Below are positions 1 through 5,338 of a stretch of 5,395 nt of DNA, piece after piece. The notes under the pieces were generated by a model. That model saw only the letters and a program-made list of their open reading frames with translations, did not search any database and was not told the DNA's origin. The translations under genes were made by a program, and so were the position numbers. This DNA is from Methylococcaceae bacterium (lineage in GTDB: Bacteria; Pseudomonadota; Gammaproteobacteria; Methylococcales; Methylomonadaceae). The stretch covers positions 1 to 5,395 of the forward strand of contig CANNNN010000190.1 in assembly GCA_947506075.1 (NCBI GenBank), read 5' to 3'. Each line of letters begins with the position of its first letter. The stretch's first letter is position 1.

Positions 1-1925
1 ATATTAGCGGTTTTTGCAAAAGCTATAAGAAGAAACAGGCGGTCAATGCGGTGGATTTGCGTGTCCGGCGCGGCGAAATCTATGGCCTGATAGGCCCGGA
101 TGGCGCGGGAAAAAGCAGCCTGATGAAGGCGATTGCCGGCGTGCTGTCGTTTGAACAGGGTAGTTTGGATGTTTTGGGTATTAGGATTGATTCGGAAGCT
201 TCGGCCGAAAAAATCAAGGGCAGGCTGGGTTTTATGCCGCAGGGGTTGGGACTTAATCTGTACGGTGATTTGTCGGTAGAGGAAAATATCGATTTTTTCG
301 CGCAACTGCGCCAGGTGTCGCCTGAACAACTGGCCGAACGCAAAGAAAAACTGCTCGCGATGACTAGGCTGGATGCGTTTCGCGCCCGGCCGATGAAAAA
401 CCTGTCCGGCGGGATGAAGCAAAAGCTGGGCCTGATCTGCACTCTGATACACCAGCCCGAACTGGTCATTCTGGATGAACCGACAACGGGCGTTGATCCG
501 GTTTCACGCCGTGATTTCTGGTCCATTCTTGCCGAATTGCTGCGAGAACACGGCATTACCGCTCTGGTTTCAACCGCTTATATGGATGAAGCAGCGCGTT
601 TTCATCGTTTGTCGCTGATGTATAACGGACAAATCCTGGCGGCCGGTGAACCGGAGGCAATTTGTCAGCAGGCGCAAGGCTGTCTGGTCGAACTGAGTGC
701 CGAACCTCAGTTAGAAGCTGTGACACAATTAAAAACCCGTTATCCGCAGGTAGAAACGATAGGCTCCAAGATAAGGGTTTTTGTTGATAACACCCCGCTA
801 GAACAGGCAGCACAAACCGTGTCTGCGTTGCTTGTCGGGGTTGATATAAAGACCATTAAGGCCTTTGCGGCTGAACTGGAAGATGCCTTTATTGCCTTGC
901 TGCGGCAAGATCCGCTGACCGAGCAGGCGACAAATGATAAGGCCATTCCCCGGTTTGATACGCCCTTGCCGAAGGATAAAAGTATCGCTATCGAAGCCAA
1001 ACAATTAACCCGGGACTTTGACACGTTTCGTTCGGTCGACCATGTTGATTTTTGCGTCAAACAGGGCGAAATATTCGGCTTGCTGGGAGCTAACGGGGCA
1101 GGGAAGACCACAGCGATTAAAATGCTCACCGGCATTTTGCCTCCCAGCTCAGGCGAAGGCCAGGTGGCCGGTGCGGACATGCGCAATGCAGGGCAGATGA
1201 TCAAGGAGCGCATCGGCTATATGTCCCAAGCCTTTTCCCTGTATCTGGATTTGACCGTGATGGAGAATATTCGTCTCTACGCCAGCATTTATGGCATCAA
1301 GCGTACTATTCTGAAGCAACGCATAGCCTGGGTCATAGAGATTGCCGGCCTGGAAGCGGTCACCGGGCAGTTGGCGGGCAGTCTGCCTATGGGCATACGC
1401 CAACGGCTGGCGCTGGGTTGCGCCCTGGTGCATCAACCCGGCGTACTGTTTCTGGATGAGCCTACTTCGGGTGTCGATCCGGTCGGGCGGCGTCATTTCT
1501 GGGATATTCTGGTGCATCTGGCCCGCGTCGAACAGGTGGCTATTTTAGTCACCACGCATTACATGAGCGAAGCCGAACATTGCGACCATCTGGCGCTGAT
1601 GTACGCAGGCCGGGTCATCGCCGACGACTCGCCGGGTGACATGATCCAGGCTCTGCAACAGGAAGCCGGACAACTGCTGGATATTGTTACCGACCAGCCC
1701 CTGGCCGCCCTGGCCTTGCTGGAGCAGAGTGATTTCAAGGGGGTTGCCTTGCTTGGCAAGCATATTCATTTGCTGGCACAGGATGTTGAAACCGTGGAAA
1801 AACAGCTTCGTGAACTGTTGTCCAGACAGTCTATCAAACTGCTGTCGCTAGAGGTACATGCGCCGACGCTGGAGGATGTTTTTGTGTATAGAGTGCTGGC
1901 GCTGGAAAACGAGGAGAGGGCATGA
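1..1925 (+). CDS. Tandem double ATP-binding subunit of an ABC-2 exporter (RbbA/YhiH-like), 5' partial
   Basis: This cytoplasmic protein carries two ABC ATPase domains in one chain and should power the two permeases encoded next. The reading frame is open from position 3. The GTG at 51 is unlikely to be the start, because the codons before it encode the normal domain beginning with an A-loop tyrosine (24-26); the true start lies upstream of the window. Numbering from the GTG at 51, domain 1 has Walker A GPDGAGKS (15-22), Q64, signature LSGGM (118-122), and Walker B LVILDE (138-143). Ala176 sits where the H-loop histidine belongs. Domain 2 has Walker A GANGAGKT (346-353), Q393, a degenerate signature LPMGI (445-449), Walker B ending D469-E470, and His503. 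At least 640 residues are visible. E. coli RbbA has the same two ATPase domains but continues into a permease domain, which here is a separate gene. The TGA stop overlaps the next ATG. The substrate cannot be read from the sequence. Confidence 0.94.
   Translation, partial: ISGFCKSYKKKQAVNAVDLRVRRGEIYGLIGPDGAGKSSLMKAIAGVLSFEQGSLDVLGIRIDSEASAEKIKGRLGFMPQGLGLNLYGDLSVEENIDFFAQLRQVSPEQLAERKEKLLAMTRLDAFRARPMKNLSGGMKQKLGLICTLIHQPELVILDEPTTGVDPVSRRDFWSILAELLREHGITALVSTAYMDEAARFHRLSLMYNGQILAAGEPEAICQQAQGCLVELSAEPQLEAVTQLKTRYPQVETIGSKIRVFVDNTPLEQAAQTVSALLVGVDIKTIKAFAAELEDAFIALLRQDPLTEQATNDKAIPRFDTPLPKDKSIAIEAKQLTRDFDTFRSVDHVDFCVKQGEIFGLLGANGAGKTTAIKMLTGILPPSSGEGQVAGADMRNAGQMIKERIGYMSQAFSLYLDLTVMENIRLYASIYGIKRTILKQRIAWVIEIAGLEAVTGQLAGSLPMGIRQRLALGCALVHQPGVLFLDEPTSGVDPVGRRHFWDILVHLARVEQVAILVTTHYMSEAEHCDHLALMYAGRVIADDSPGDMIQALQQEAGQLLDIVTDQPLAALALLEQSDFKGVALLGKHIHLLAQDVETVEKQLRELLSRQSIKLLSLEVHAPTLEDVFVYRVLALENEERA
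1912..1916 (+). promoter_or_regulatory. Ribosome binding site of the first permease gene
   Basis: AGGAG lies inside the last codons of the ATPase gene, five bases before the ATG at 1922. It supports that start and suggests reinitiation by ribosomes finishing the upstream gene. Confidence 0.6.
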
Positions 1926-3076
1926 ATCTGACCCGGGTTTGGGCGGTAACCTATAAGGAGTGGCGGGAGATTTTGCGCGACCGGCTGTTTTTTGCGATGG
2001 CCTTCGTGCTGCCGGTCGGTATATTTCTGGTTCTGGGTTTTGGCATTTCCTTCGATGTCGAAAAAATACCGTTTGCGGTGCTGGATCAGGATAGAAGCGC
2101 GATGAGTCGGGATTTCTTGCACCGGTTTATGGATTCACGTTACTTTGATTACAAGGGCGATGTTCACAGTGAACGCGAACTTGACCCGCTGCTGGCGCAC
2201 AGTGATATTCGCTTTGCGGTTATTATCCCGCCCCGCTTTCAGGAGCAATTATTGGCTGGTCAGGCAAGTTCGGTGCAGAGCCTTATAGACGGCGTGTTTC
2301 CCTATAGGGCCGAAGTAACCAAGGGCTATGTAGCGGCGATTATCGCCAATTTCAATGCGCAATCGCTGGCGGAGCATCTGGCTCGAAAGCTCGGTATTTC
2401 CAAACAGCAGGCGATGCTTCAGGTATCACCAGTACATCTCGAAGCCAGGTATCTGTATAACCAGGCCTTGCGCAGCCAGTGGTCTATTTCCTCCGGCCTG
2501 ATGATGCTGGTGTTGATGGTGACGCCGCCTTTTTTGACCGCTCTGGGCGTGGTCAGGGAAAAGGAGAACGGCTCCATCTACAATATCTACGCGTCAACCA
2601 TCAGCCGTAGCGAATTTATCCTGGGCAAGTTCCTGCCTTATTTGCTGATTTCCTGCCTGAACATAGTTATTCTCTGGTGGGTGGTAATGACGGTATACGG
2701 CACGCCGTTCAAGGGCCATCCGCTGTTTTACTATACCGCGTCGGTCATCTATGTGATCTGTACCGCAGGAGTCGGTCTGTTGGTGTCGCTGTTGGTAAGG
2801 ACGCAAGTTGCCGCCGTGATGCTGACCATGGTGATTTCCTTTGTCCCCGCTATGCTGTATTCGGGTTTGCTGGTGCCTATCGAGTCGATGGCCCTGGCCA
2901 CCAAGATTGAAGCGCACCTGTTTCCGACGCTTTATTTTCTGCGCATTTCCTGGGGCAGTTTTCTAAAAGGGCTGGGCTGGACTGAGCTCTGGTTCGATGT
3001 GTGCGCCTTGCTGTTTTACGCGACACTGTTGTGGGTGGTCGGTTTTTTTAACTTTCACAAAAGGCCGTCGGAATGA
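1922..3076 (+). CDS. ABC-2 type permease, equivalent to the membrane domain of RbbA
   Basis: This is an inner-membrane subunit of the exporter, 384 residues long. By eye there is one N-terminal membrane helix (about 21-43) and then a large extracytoplasmic domain (about 45-188). Five more helices follow (about 190-210, 236-259, 269-292, 297-319 and 358-378), the usual ABC-2 layout. The short N-terminal cytoplasmic stretch KEWREILRDR precedes helix 1. The loop VREKENGS (211-218) after helix 2 is the typical ABC-2 motif thought to contact the ATPase. The segment GISFDVEKIPFAVLDQDRS (41-59) resembles, from memory, the C-terminal permease part of RbbA, so this gene looks like the detached third domain of that protein. 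It starts at ATG 1922 with an ATGA overlap and a good ribosome binding site. Its stop overlaps the next gene in the same way. Subunit role is well supported; substrate is unknown. Confidence 0.93.
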   Translation: MNLTRVWAVTYKEWREILRDRLFFAMAFVLPVGIFLVLGFGISFDVEKIPFAVLDQDRSAMSRDFLHRFMDSRYFDYKGDVHSERELDPLLAHSDIRFAVIIPPRFQEQLLAGQASSVQSLIDGVFPYRAEVTKGYVAAIIANFNAQSLAEHLARKLGISKQQAMLQVSPVHLEARYLYNQALRSQWSISSGLMMLVLMVTPPFLTALGVVREKENGSIYNIYASTISRSEFILGKFLPYLLISCLNIVILWWVVMTVYGTPFKGHPLFYYTASVIYVICTAGVGLLVSLLVRTQVAAVMLTMVISFVPAMLYSGLLVPIESMALATKIEAHLFPTLYFLRISWGSFLKGLGWTELWFDVCALLFYATLLWVVGFFNFHKRPSE

Positions 3077-4227
3077 ACGGTGAGGCTATCTTGCTGTGGT
3101 GGGATCGCATCATCGCGATGACGCTTAAGGAACTAAAACAGCTGATACGCGATCCGGTGCTGCTGTTAATCATTGTCTATTTCTTTACCGCCGATGTGTA
3201 TATGGCCGGTTCCGGCATCAATCTGAATCTGCGCAATGCCTCGGTGATGGTGATTGATAATGACCATAGCGCCGCGTCACGCGAACTGATGTACCGCTTT
3301 CGTTCGCCCTATTTTGACTTTAAAGGCGAGATCAGCAATAAAAAGGAAGCTGAAGACTTGCTGGATAAAGGGAAAATTCTGGCGGTTCTGGATATTCCGG
3401 AAAACTTTCAAAGCCATTTGCTGCAAGGGCAACACGTAGCCGTGCAATTTCAGGTGGATACCAGCAATACCGTTTTGGGTACGTTGGCAACGGGCTATGC
3501 GACGCAAATTACCGCCGACTTTGGCCAGGATTTTGTCAGCAAACGCTTAGGTTTGAATGTAGAACACCTGGCGGTGCTGCCGGTAATCCAGAATCGCCAG
3601 CGGGTACTATACAATCCCAATCAGGTCGATGGCTGGTTTATGTCGATCTCGGAACTGCTGACGGTGATCACGATGCTGTCGATGATGTTGCCAGCCGCCG
3701 CTGCGGTGCGGGAAAAAGAGCGCGGCACTATCGAGCAGCTGGCGGTGTCTCCTTTAAGCTCGTTACAGATTTTACTGCCCAAGGTGATTTCGATGGCGCT
3801 GGTGATACTGTTGGGCGTTGCAGTCAGTTTGTTTCTGATCATTATTCCGGTCTTTGCTTTGCCGGTAAAGGGCAGCATCGGCCTGTTTTTTATGGTCACT
3901 GCCTTGTATGTTTTTACGGCCTCCGGCATCGGCTTGTTTATTGCGACGATCAGTCGCAGTCTGGCTCAGGTGACGATGCTGGTGATTTTGCTGATGATGC
4001 CGATATTGCTGCTTTCCGGCGCCTGGACGCCGCCGGAAGCCATGCCGCAGGCGATGCGCTGGGCGATGACTGTGTCACCGTTGTATTATTTCAATGAGAT
4101 GAGCTACGCTATTTTGCTTAAAGGCGCAGGTATTAAAATTATCTGGGACTCGCTGCTAGGATTGGCGGTGTTGGGCGGAGTGTTTTTCAATTTCGGCGTC
4201 TGGCGATTTCGCAGGCAATTTGGCTAA
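3073..4227 (+). CDS. ABC-2 type permease, YhhJ-like
   Basis: This is the second inner-membrane subunit, also 384 residues. The layout matches the preceding permease: helix 1 (about 28-46), an extracytoplasmic domain (about 50-186), then helices near 190-211, 237-262, 268-291, 298-318 and 357-377. It keeps the paired motifs of its neighbour, IDNDHSAASR (61-70) and PYFDFKG (79-85), and the VREKERGT loop (212-219). The two are therefore divergent paralogues and probably form a heterodimer. The N-terminal stretch LKELKQLIRDP followed by TADVYMAGSG is typical of YhhJ-type permeases. The start at ATG 3073 overlaps the previous stop (ATGA); AAGG about ten bases upstream is only a weak ribosome binding site, consistent with translational coupling. 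An internal ATG at 3118 would remove only cytoplasmic residues and is less likely. No terminator is seen after the stop. Confidence 0.93.
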   Translation: MNGEAILLWWDRIIAMTLKELKQLIRDPVLLLIIVYFFTADVYMAGSGINLNLRNASVMVIDNDHSAASRELMYRFRSPYFDFKGEISNKKEAEDLLDKGKILAVLDIPENFQSHLLQGQHVAVQFQVDTSNTVLGTLATGYATQITADFGQDFVSKRLGLNVEHLAVLPVIQNRQRVLYNPNQVDGWFMSISELLTVITMLSMMLPAAAAVREKERGTIEQLAVSPLSSLQILLPKVISMALVILLGVAVSLFLIIIPVFALPVKGSIGLFFMVTALYVFTASGIGLFIATISRSLAQVTMLVILLMMPILLLSGAWTPPEAMPQAMRWAMTVSPLYYFNEMSYAILLKGAGIKIIWDSLLGLAVLGGVFFNFGVWRFRRQFG

Positions 4228-4274
4228 GCTAAATCTCACCGTTCGCTATCTTTATTCAAATTTTATGGATTTGT

Positions 4275-4742
4275 ATGGATTATCCTACTGAAGAAAATAA
4301 TTTTCTGGTCGAGCATATTGTCGATATTAGAAACAGTTATCGCCAATTGCTCTTAGAGGATTTACATCCAGACACTCAGTCTGATGAGCAGTTTGCCAGG
4401 CAATTGTTTTATGCGCCTTTTGCGCTTGTTTCTCATGATACGGCCAGTGATCCGGTCTTTAATTACGCAAATATGAAGGCGCTGGAATTATTTGAATTAA
4501 ATTGGGAAGACTTTATCTGCCTGCCATCCAGGTTATCTGCGGAACCGGTTAATCAGGCCGAACGTGAACGCTTGCTAGCTGAAGTGACGGTGAATGGCTA
4601 TATCAATCATTATGAGGGTGTTCGTATTTCTAGCACTGGCAAACGCTTTCTAATTACAAATGCAGTGGTCTGGAATCTTCTGGATAACAAGCGACGCTAT
4701 AAAGGCCAAGCGGCTTGGTTTGCTAACTGGGTGTTTTTATAG
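4275..4742 (+). CDS. MEKHLA-domain protein (PAS-related)
   Basis: A 155-residue soluble protein with no signal peptide or membrane segment. Nearly the whole chain is one MEKHLA domain, a PAS-related fold also found at the C-terminus of plant HD-ZIP III regulators. Diagnostic blocks are APFALVSHDTASDPVFNYAN (47-66), LPSRLSAEPVN (83-93), YEGVRISSTGKRF (113-125) and VWNLLD (132-137), ending in GQAAWF (144-149). Bacterial members are usually stand-alone proteins of this size with no proven function; a small-molecule or redox sensing role is inferred from the PAS relationship only. ATG 4275 is the first conventional start in the frame after the in-frame stop at 4230. It has just a weak GGA ribosome binding site five bases upstream. 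The gene lies 47 bases after the exporter operon, on the same strand, without a visible terminator between, and it looks more AT-rich than the transporter genes. Confidence 0.9.
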   Translation: MDYPTEENNFLVEHIVDIRNSYRQLLLEDLHPDTQSDEQFARQLFYAPFALVSHDTASDPVFNYANMKALELFELNWEDFICLPSRLSAEPVNQAERERLLAEVTVNGYINHYEGVRISSTGKRFLITNAVVWNLLDNKRRYKGQAAWFANWVFL

Positions 4743-4865
4743 TCCTGCACTTTGCGCAGGGCGCTTGATTCAAATTGAATCTTTAACGCCTTACCGGATT
4801 TATATGAATAGATCCTGAATTTAATGTAGCCGATTAGGAAACAACCCATAAATACCCCCGTAGTC
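4743..4865. other. Intergenic DNA, AT-rich, no gene seen
   Basis: This is the spacer between the MEKHLA gene and the candidate promoter. It holds one short palindrome (4767-4781). The open frames on the minus strand here have no ribosome binding site or recognisable product. Confidence 0.5.
4760..4790 (+). terminator. Weak hairpin after the MEKHLA gene, possible terminator
   Basis: GATTCAA (4767-4773) and TTGAATC (4775-4781) are perfect inverted copies around one base, flanked by GGCG (4760-4763) and CGCC (4787-4790). The stem begins 25 bases after the stop codon. It is AT-rich, and only three T residues follow it before other bases, so intrinsic termination would be weak. A simple palindromic protein site is an alternative. 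Confidence 0.25.
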
Positions 4866-4894
4866 TTGTCGGCAATAGGCATCTTCTCTATAGT
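4866..4894 (+). promoter_or_regulatory. Candidate sigma-70 promoter
   Basis: TTGTCG (4866-4871, four of six matches to TTGACA) is followed after exactly 17 bases by TATAGT (4889-4894, five of six matches to TATAAT). Transcription would start near 4901, inside the left terminal repeat of the candidate mobile element. The last four bases of the -10 box lie in the left copy of the 7-bp direct repeat. If the element and one repeat copy are removed in thought, the box sits about 50 bases upstream of the small reading frame at 5258. This is a pattern match only. Confidence 0.4.
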
Positions 4895-4897
4895 TAA
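4891..4897. repeat. Left copy of 7-bp direct repeat (putative target-site duplication)
   Basis: TAGTTAA occurs here and again at 5207-5213, directly abutting both ends of the 309-bp element bounded by inverted repeats. Exact abutment at both sides is what a duplicated insertion target would give. Confidence 0.55.
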
Positions 4898-4910
4898 CCG
4901 ATGTTACGCA
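4898..4910. repeat. Left terminal inverted repeat
   Basis: CCGATGTTACGCA is complementary to 5194-5206 at 12 of 13 positions. The 11 inner bases (4900-4910 with 5194-5204) are a perfect match. Confidence 0.55.
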
Positions 4911-4925
4911 GTAGAAACTCATCAT

Positions 4926-5074
4926 CCCGTTTACCGCGCCGAGCACCGAAGATTTTAACAGGATAGGCCCGCTAGGGGGCGCGGCAGGGTTGTCGCGCGT
5001 TGCCAAAGGGACAGGAGTCCCTTTTGGTAACCTCCTGTTAAAAGCGAGACGCGCAGGATGAAGCGGTAACCGGG
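4926..5074 (+). repeat. Nested inverted repeats, possible branched RNA structure
   Basis: Three layers nest within one another. The outer layer is CCCGTTTACCGC (4926-4937) against GCGGTAACCGGG (5063-5074), 11 of 12 paired. The middle layer is TTTTAACAGGA (4953-4963) against TCCTGTTAAAA (5033-5043), 11 perfect pairs. Inside it two hairpins sit back to back. One is 4979-4998: eight pairs, loop GGGT. The other is 4999-5031: 14 pairs, one bulged T, loop AGGA. Each hairpin contains one G-T pair (4984/4993 and 5002/5028), which is a wobble pair only in RNA copied from the + strand sense. This favours a + sense transcript as the folded form, but no known RNA family is recognised. Confidence 0.5.
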
Positions 5075-5088
5075 TGGACTTTCTTTTG

Positions 5089-5122
5089 GATACTTTTCTT
5101 TGGCCATGCAAAGAAAAGTATC
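5089..5122. repeat. Perfect 14-bp hairpin, dispersed-repeat type
   Basis: GATACTTTTCTTTG (5089-5102) and CAAAGAAAAGTATC (5109-5122) are perfect inverted copies around a 6-base loop. I recall near-identical palindromes, often with GTTACTTTTCTTTG, scattered between genes in many beta- and gammaproteobacteria, where they give rise to spurious hypothetical proteins. That link is from memory. No T-run follows the stem, so it is not a standard terminator. Confidence 0.6.
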
Positions 5123-5129
5123 TCGGCTT

Positions 5130-5145
5130 CGGGTGCGAGAACCCG
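5130..5145. repeat. Small hairpin
   Basis: CGGGT (5130-5134) and ACCCG (5141-5145) can pair across a 6-base loop, within the right half of the 309-bp element. Confidence 0.35.
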
Positions 5146-5156
5146 TATCAAAAACC

Positions 5157-5170
5157 GTCGCGATAGCGAC
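5157..5170. repeat. Small GC-rich hairpin
   Basis: GTCGC (5157-5161) and GCGAC (5166-5170) can pair around the tetraloop GATA. It is the last hairpin before the right terminal repeat. Confidence 0.4.
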
Positions 5171-5193
5171 ACAACAACTTAATACAAACTATT

Positions 5194-5206
5194 TGCGTAA
5201 CATCAG
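5194..5206. repeat. Right terminal inverted repeat
   Basis: TGCGTAACATCAG is the inverted partner of 4898-4910. The single mismatch is at 5205 against 4899. Confidence 0.55.
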
Positions 5207-5213
5207 TAGTTAA
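5207..5213. repeat. Right copy of 7-bp direct repeat (putative target-site duplication)
   Basis: TAGTTAA directly follows the right terminal inverted repeat and is identical to 4891-4897. Confidence 0.55.
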
Positions 5214-5257
5214 GTTGCAGTATGAAAAAACCTTCAACTTATTATGAGGATTTACTG

Positions 5258-5338
5258 ATGAACGATTTATACAAAGACATTTTTCATAAGCCCAGTCCAG
5301 CAGTTTTTAAAGCTATCACAACTTATCATTGTGATTAA
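5258..5338 (+). CDS. Possible small ORF, 26 codons, unknown function
   Basis: The ATG at 5258 is preceded by ATGAGGA (5244-5250) with seven bases of spacing, a good ribosome binding site. The peptide begins MNDLYKDIF and ends ITTYHCD before a TAA at 5336-5338. The same frame also opens at ATG 5222 (38 codons, beginning MKKPSTYYEDLL), but that start has no comparable ribosome binding site. No signal peptide, membrane segment or family motif is recognised. It could be a genuine small protein, a leader peptide for a gene beyond the window, or the 5' remnant of a decayed gene. It lies just downstream of the candidate mobile element. Existence as an expressed gene is uncertain. Confidence 0.25.
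   Translation: MNDLYKDIFHKPSPAVFKAITTYHCD
5315..5335 (+). repeat. Inverted repeat at the end of the small ORF
   Basis: ATCACAA (5315-5321) and TTGTGAT (5329-5335) are perfect inverted copies around seven bases, ending at the stop codon of the small ORF. The stem is AT-rich and no uninterrupted T-run follows, so a terminator role is weak; a protein-binding palindrome is equally possible. Confidence 0.3.

Larger units (their letters stand above)
4898..5206. mobile_element. Candidate MITE-like non-autonomous element, 309 bp
   Basis: The ends are inverted copies: CCGATGTTACGCA at 4898-4910, and at 5194-5206 a sequence whose reverse complement is CTGATGTTACGCA, matching at 12 of 13 positions. 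Perfect 7-bp direct repeats TAGTTAA lie immediately outside both ends. The interior has no credible coding region and is packed with inverted repeats (4926-5074, 5089-5122, 5130-5145, 5157-5170). Short length, terminal inverted repeats, flanking duplication and lack of a transposase together define a miniature inverted-repeat element, presumably mobilised in trans. I cannot assign the terminal repeat to a known insertion sequence family. A dispersed structured repeat without transposition is the main alternative. Confidence 0.55.

Noticed and set aside
51..53. GTG 51 as the start of the ATPase gene
   Set aside because: The frame continues upstream to the window edge and encodes the expected first strand and A-loop tyrosine of an ABC domain, so the gene begins outside the window.
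80..1517. Several long minus-strand open frames inside the ATPase gene
   Set aside because: They are antisense to strongly conserved ABC motifs, share no family features and lack ribosome binding sites, so they are by-products of codon use in the real gene.
4697..4882. A 61-codon minus-strand open frame overlapping the end of the MEKHLA gene
   Set aside because: It overlaps the 3' end of a well-supported gene on the other strand and has no recognisable domain, although it contains a short hydrophobic stretch.
4821..5111. A 96-codon minus-strand open frame through the intergenic repeats
   Set aside because: It runs across the left terminal repeat and direct repeat and through several hairpins. 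Its product is a low-complexity basic peptide of the kind produced by dispersed palindromic repeats, and no ribosome binding site or family is recognised.
5175..5217. Inverted repeat CAACTTAA / TTAAGTTG (5175-5182 and 5210-5217)
   Set aside because: It straddles the right end of the candidate element and uses bases of the target duplication. The arms are short and AT-rich, so chance is the simplest explanation.
5315..5335. CRP-type operator
   Set aside because: The half-sites are in the opposite order to the CRP consensus (TGTGA then TCACA), so the palindrome does not fit.
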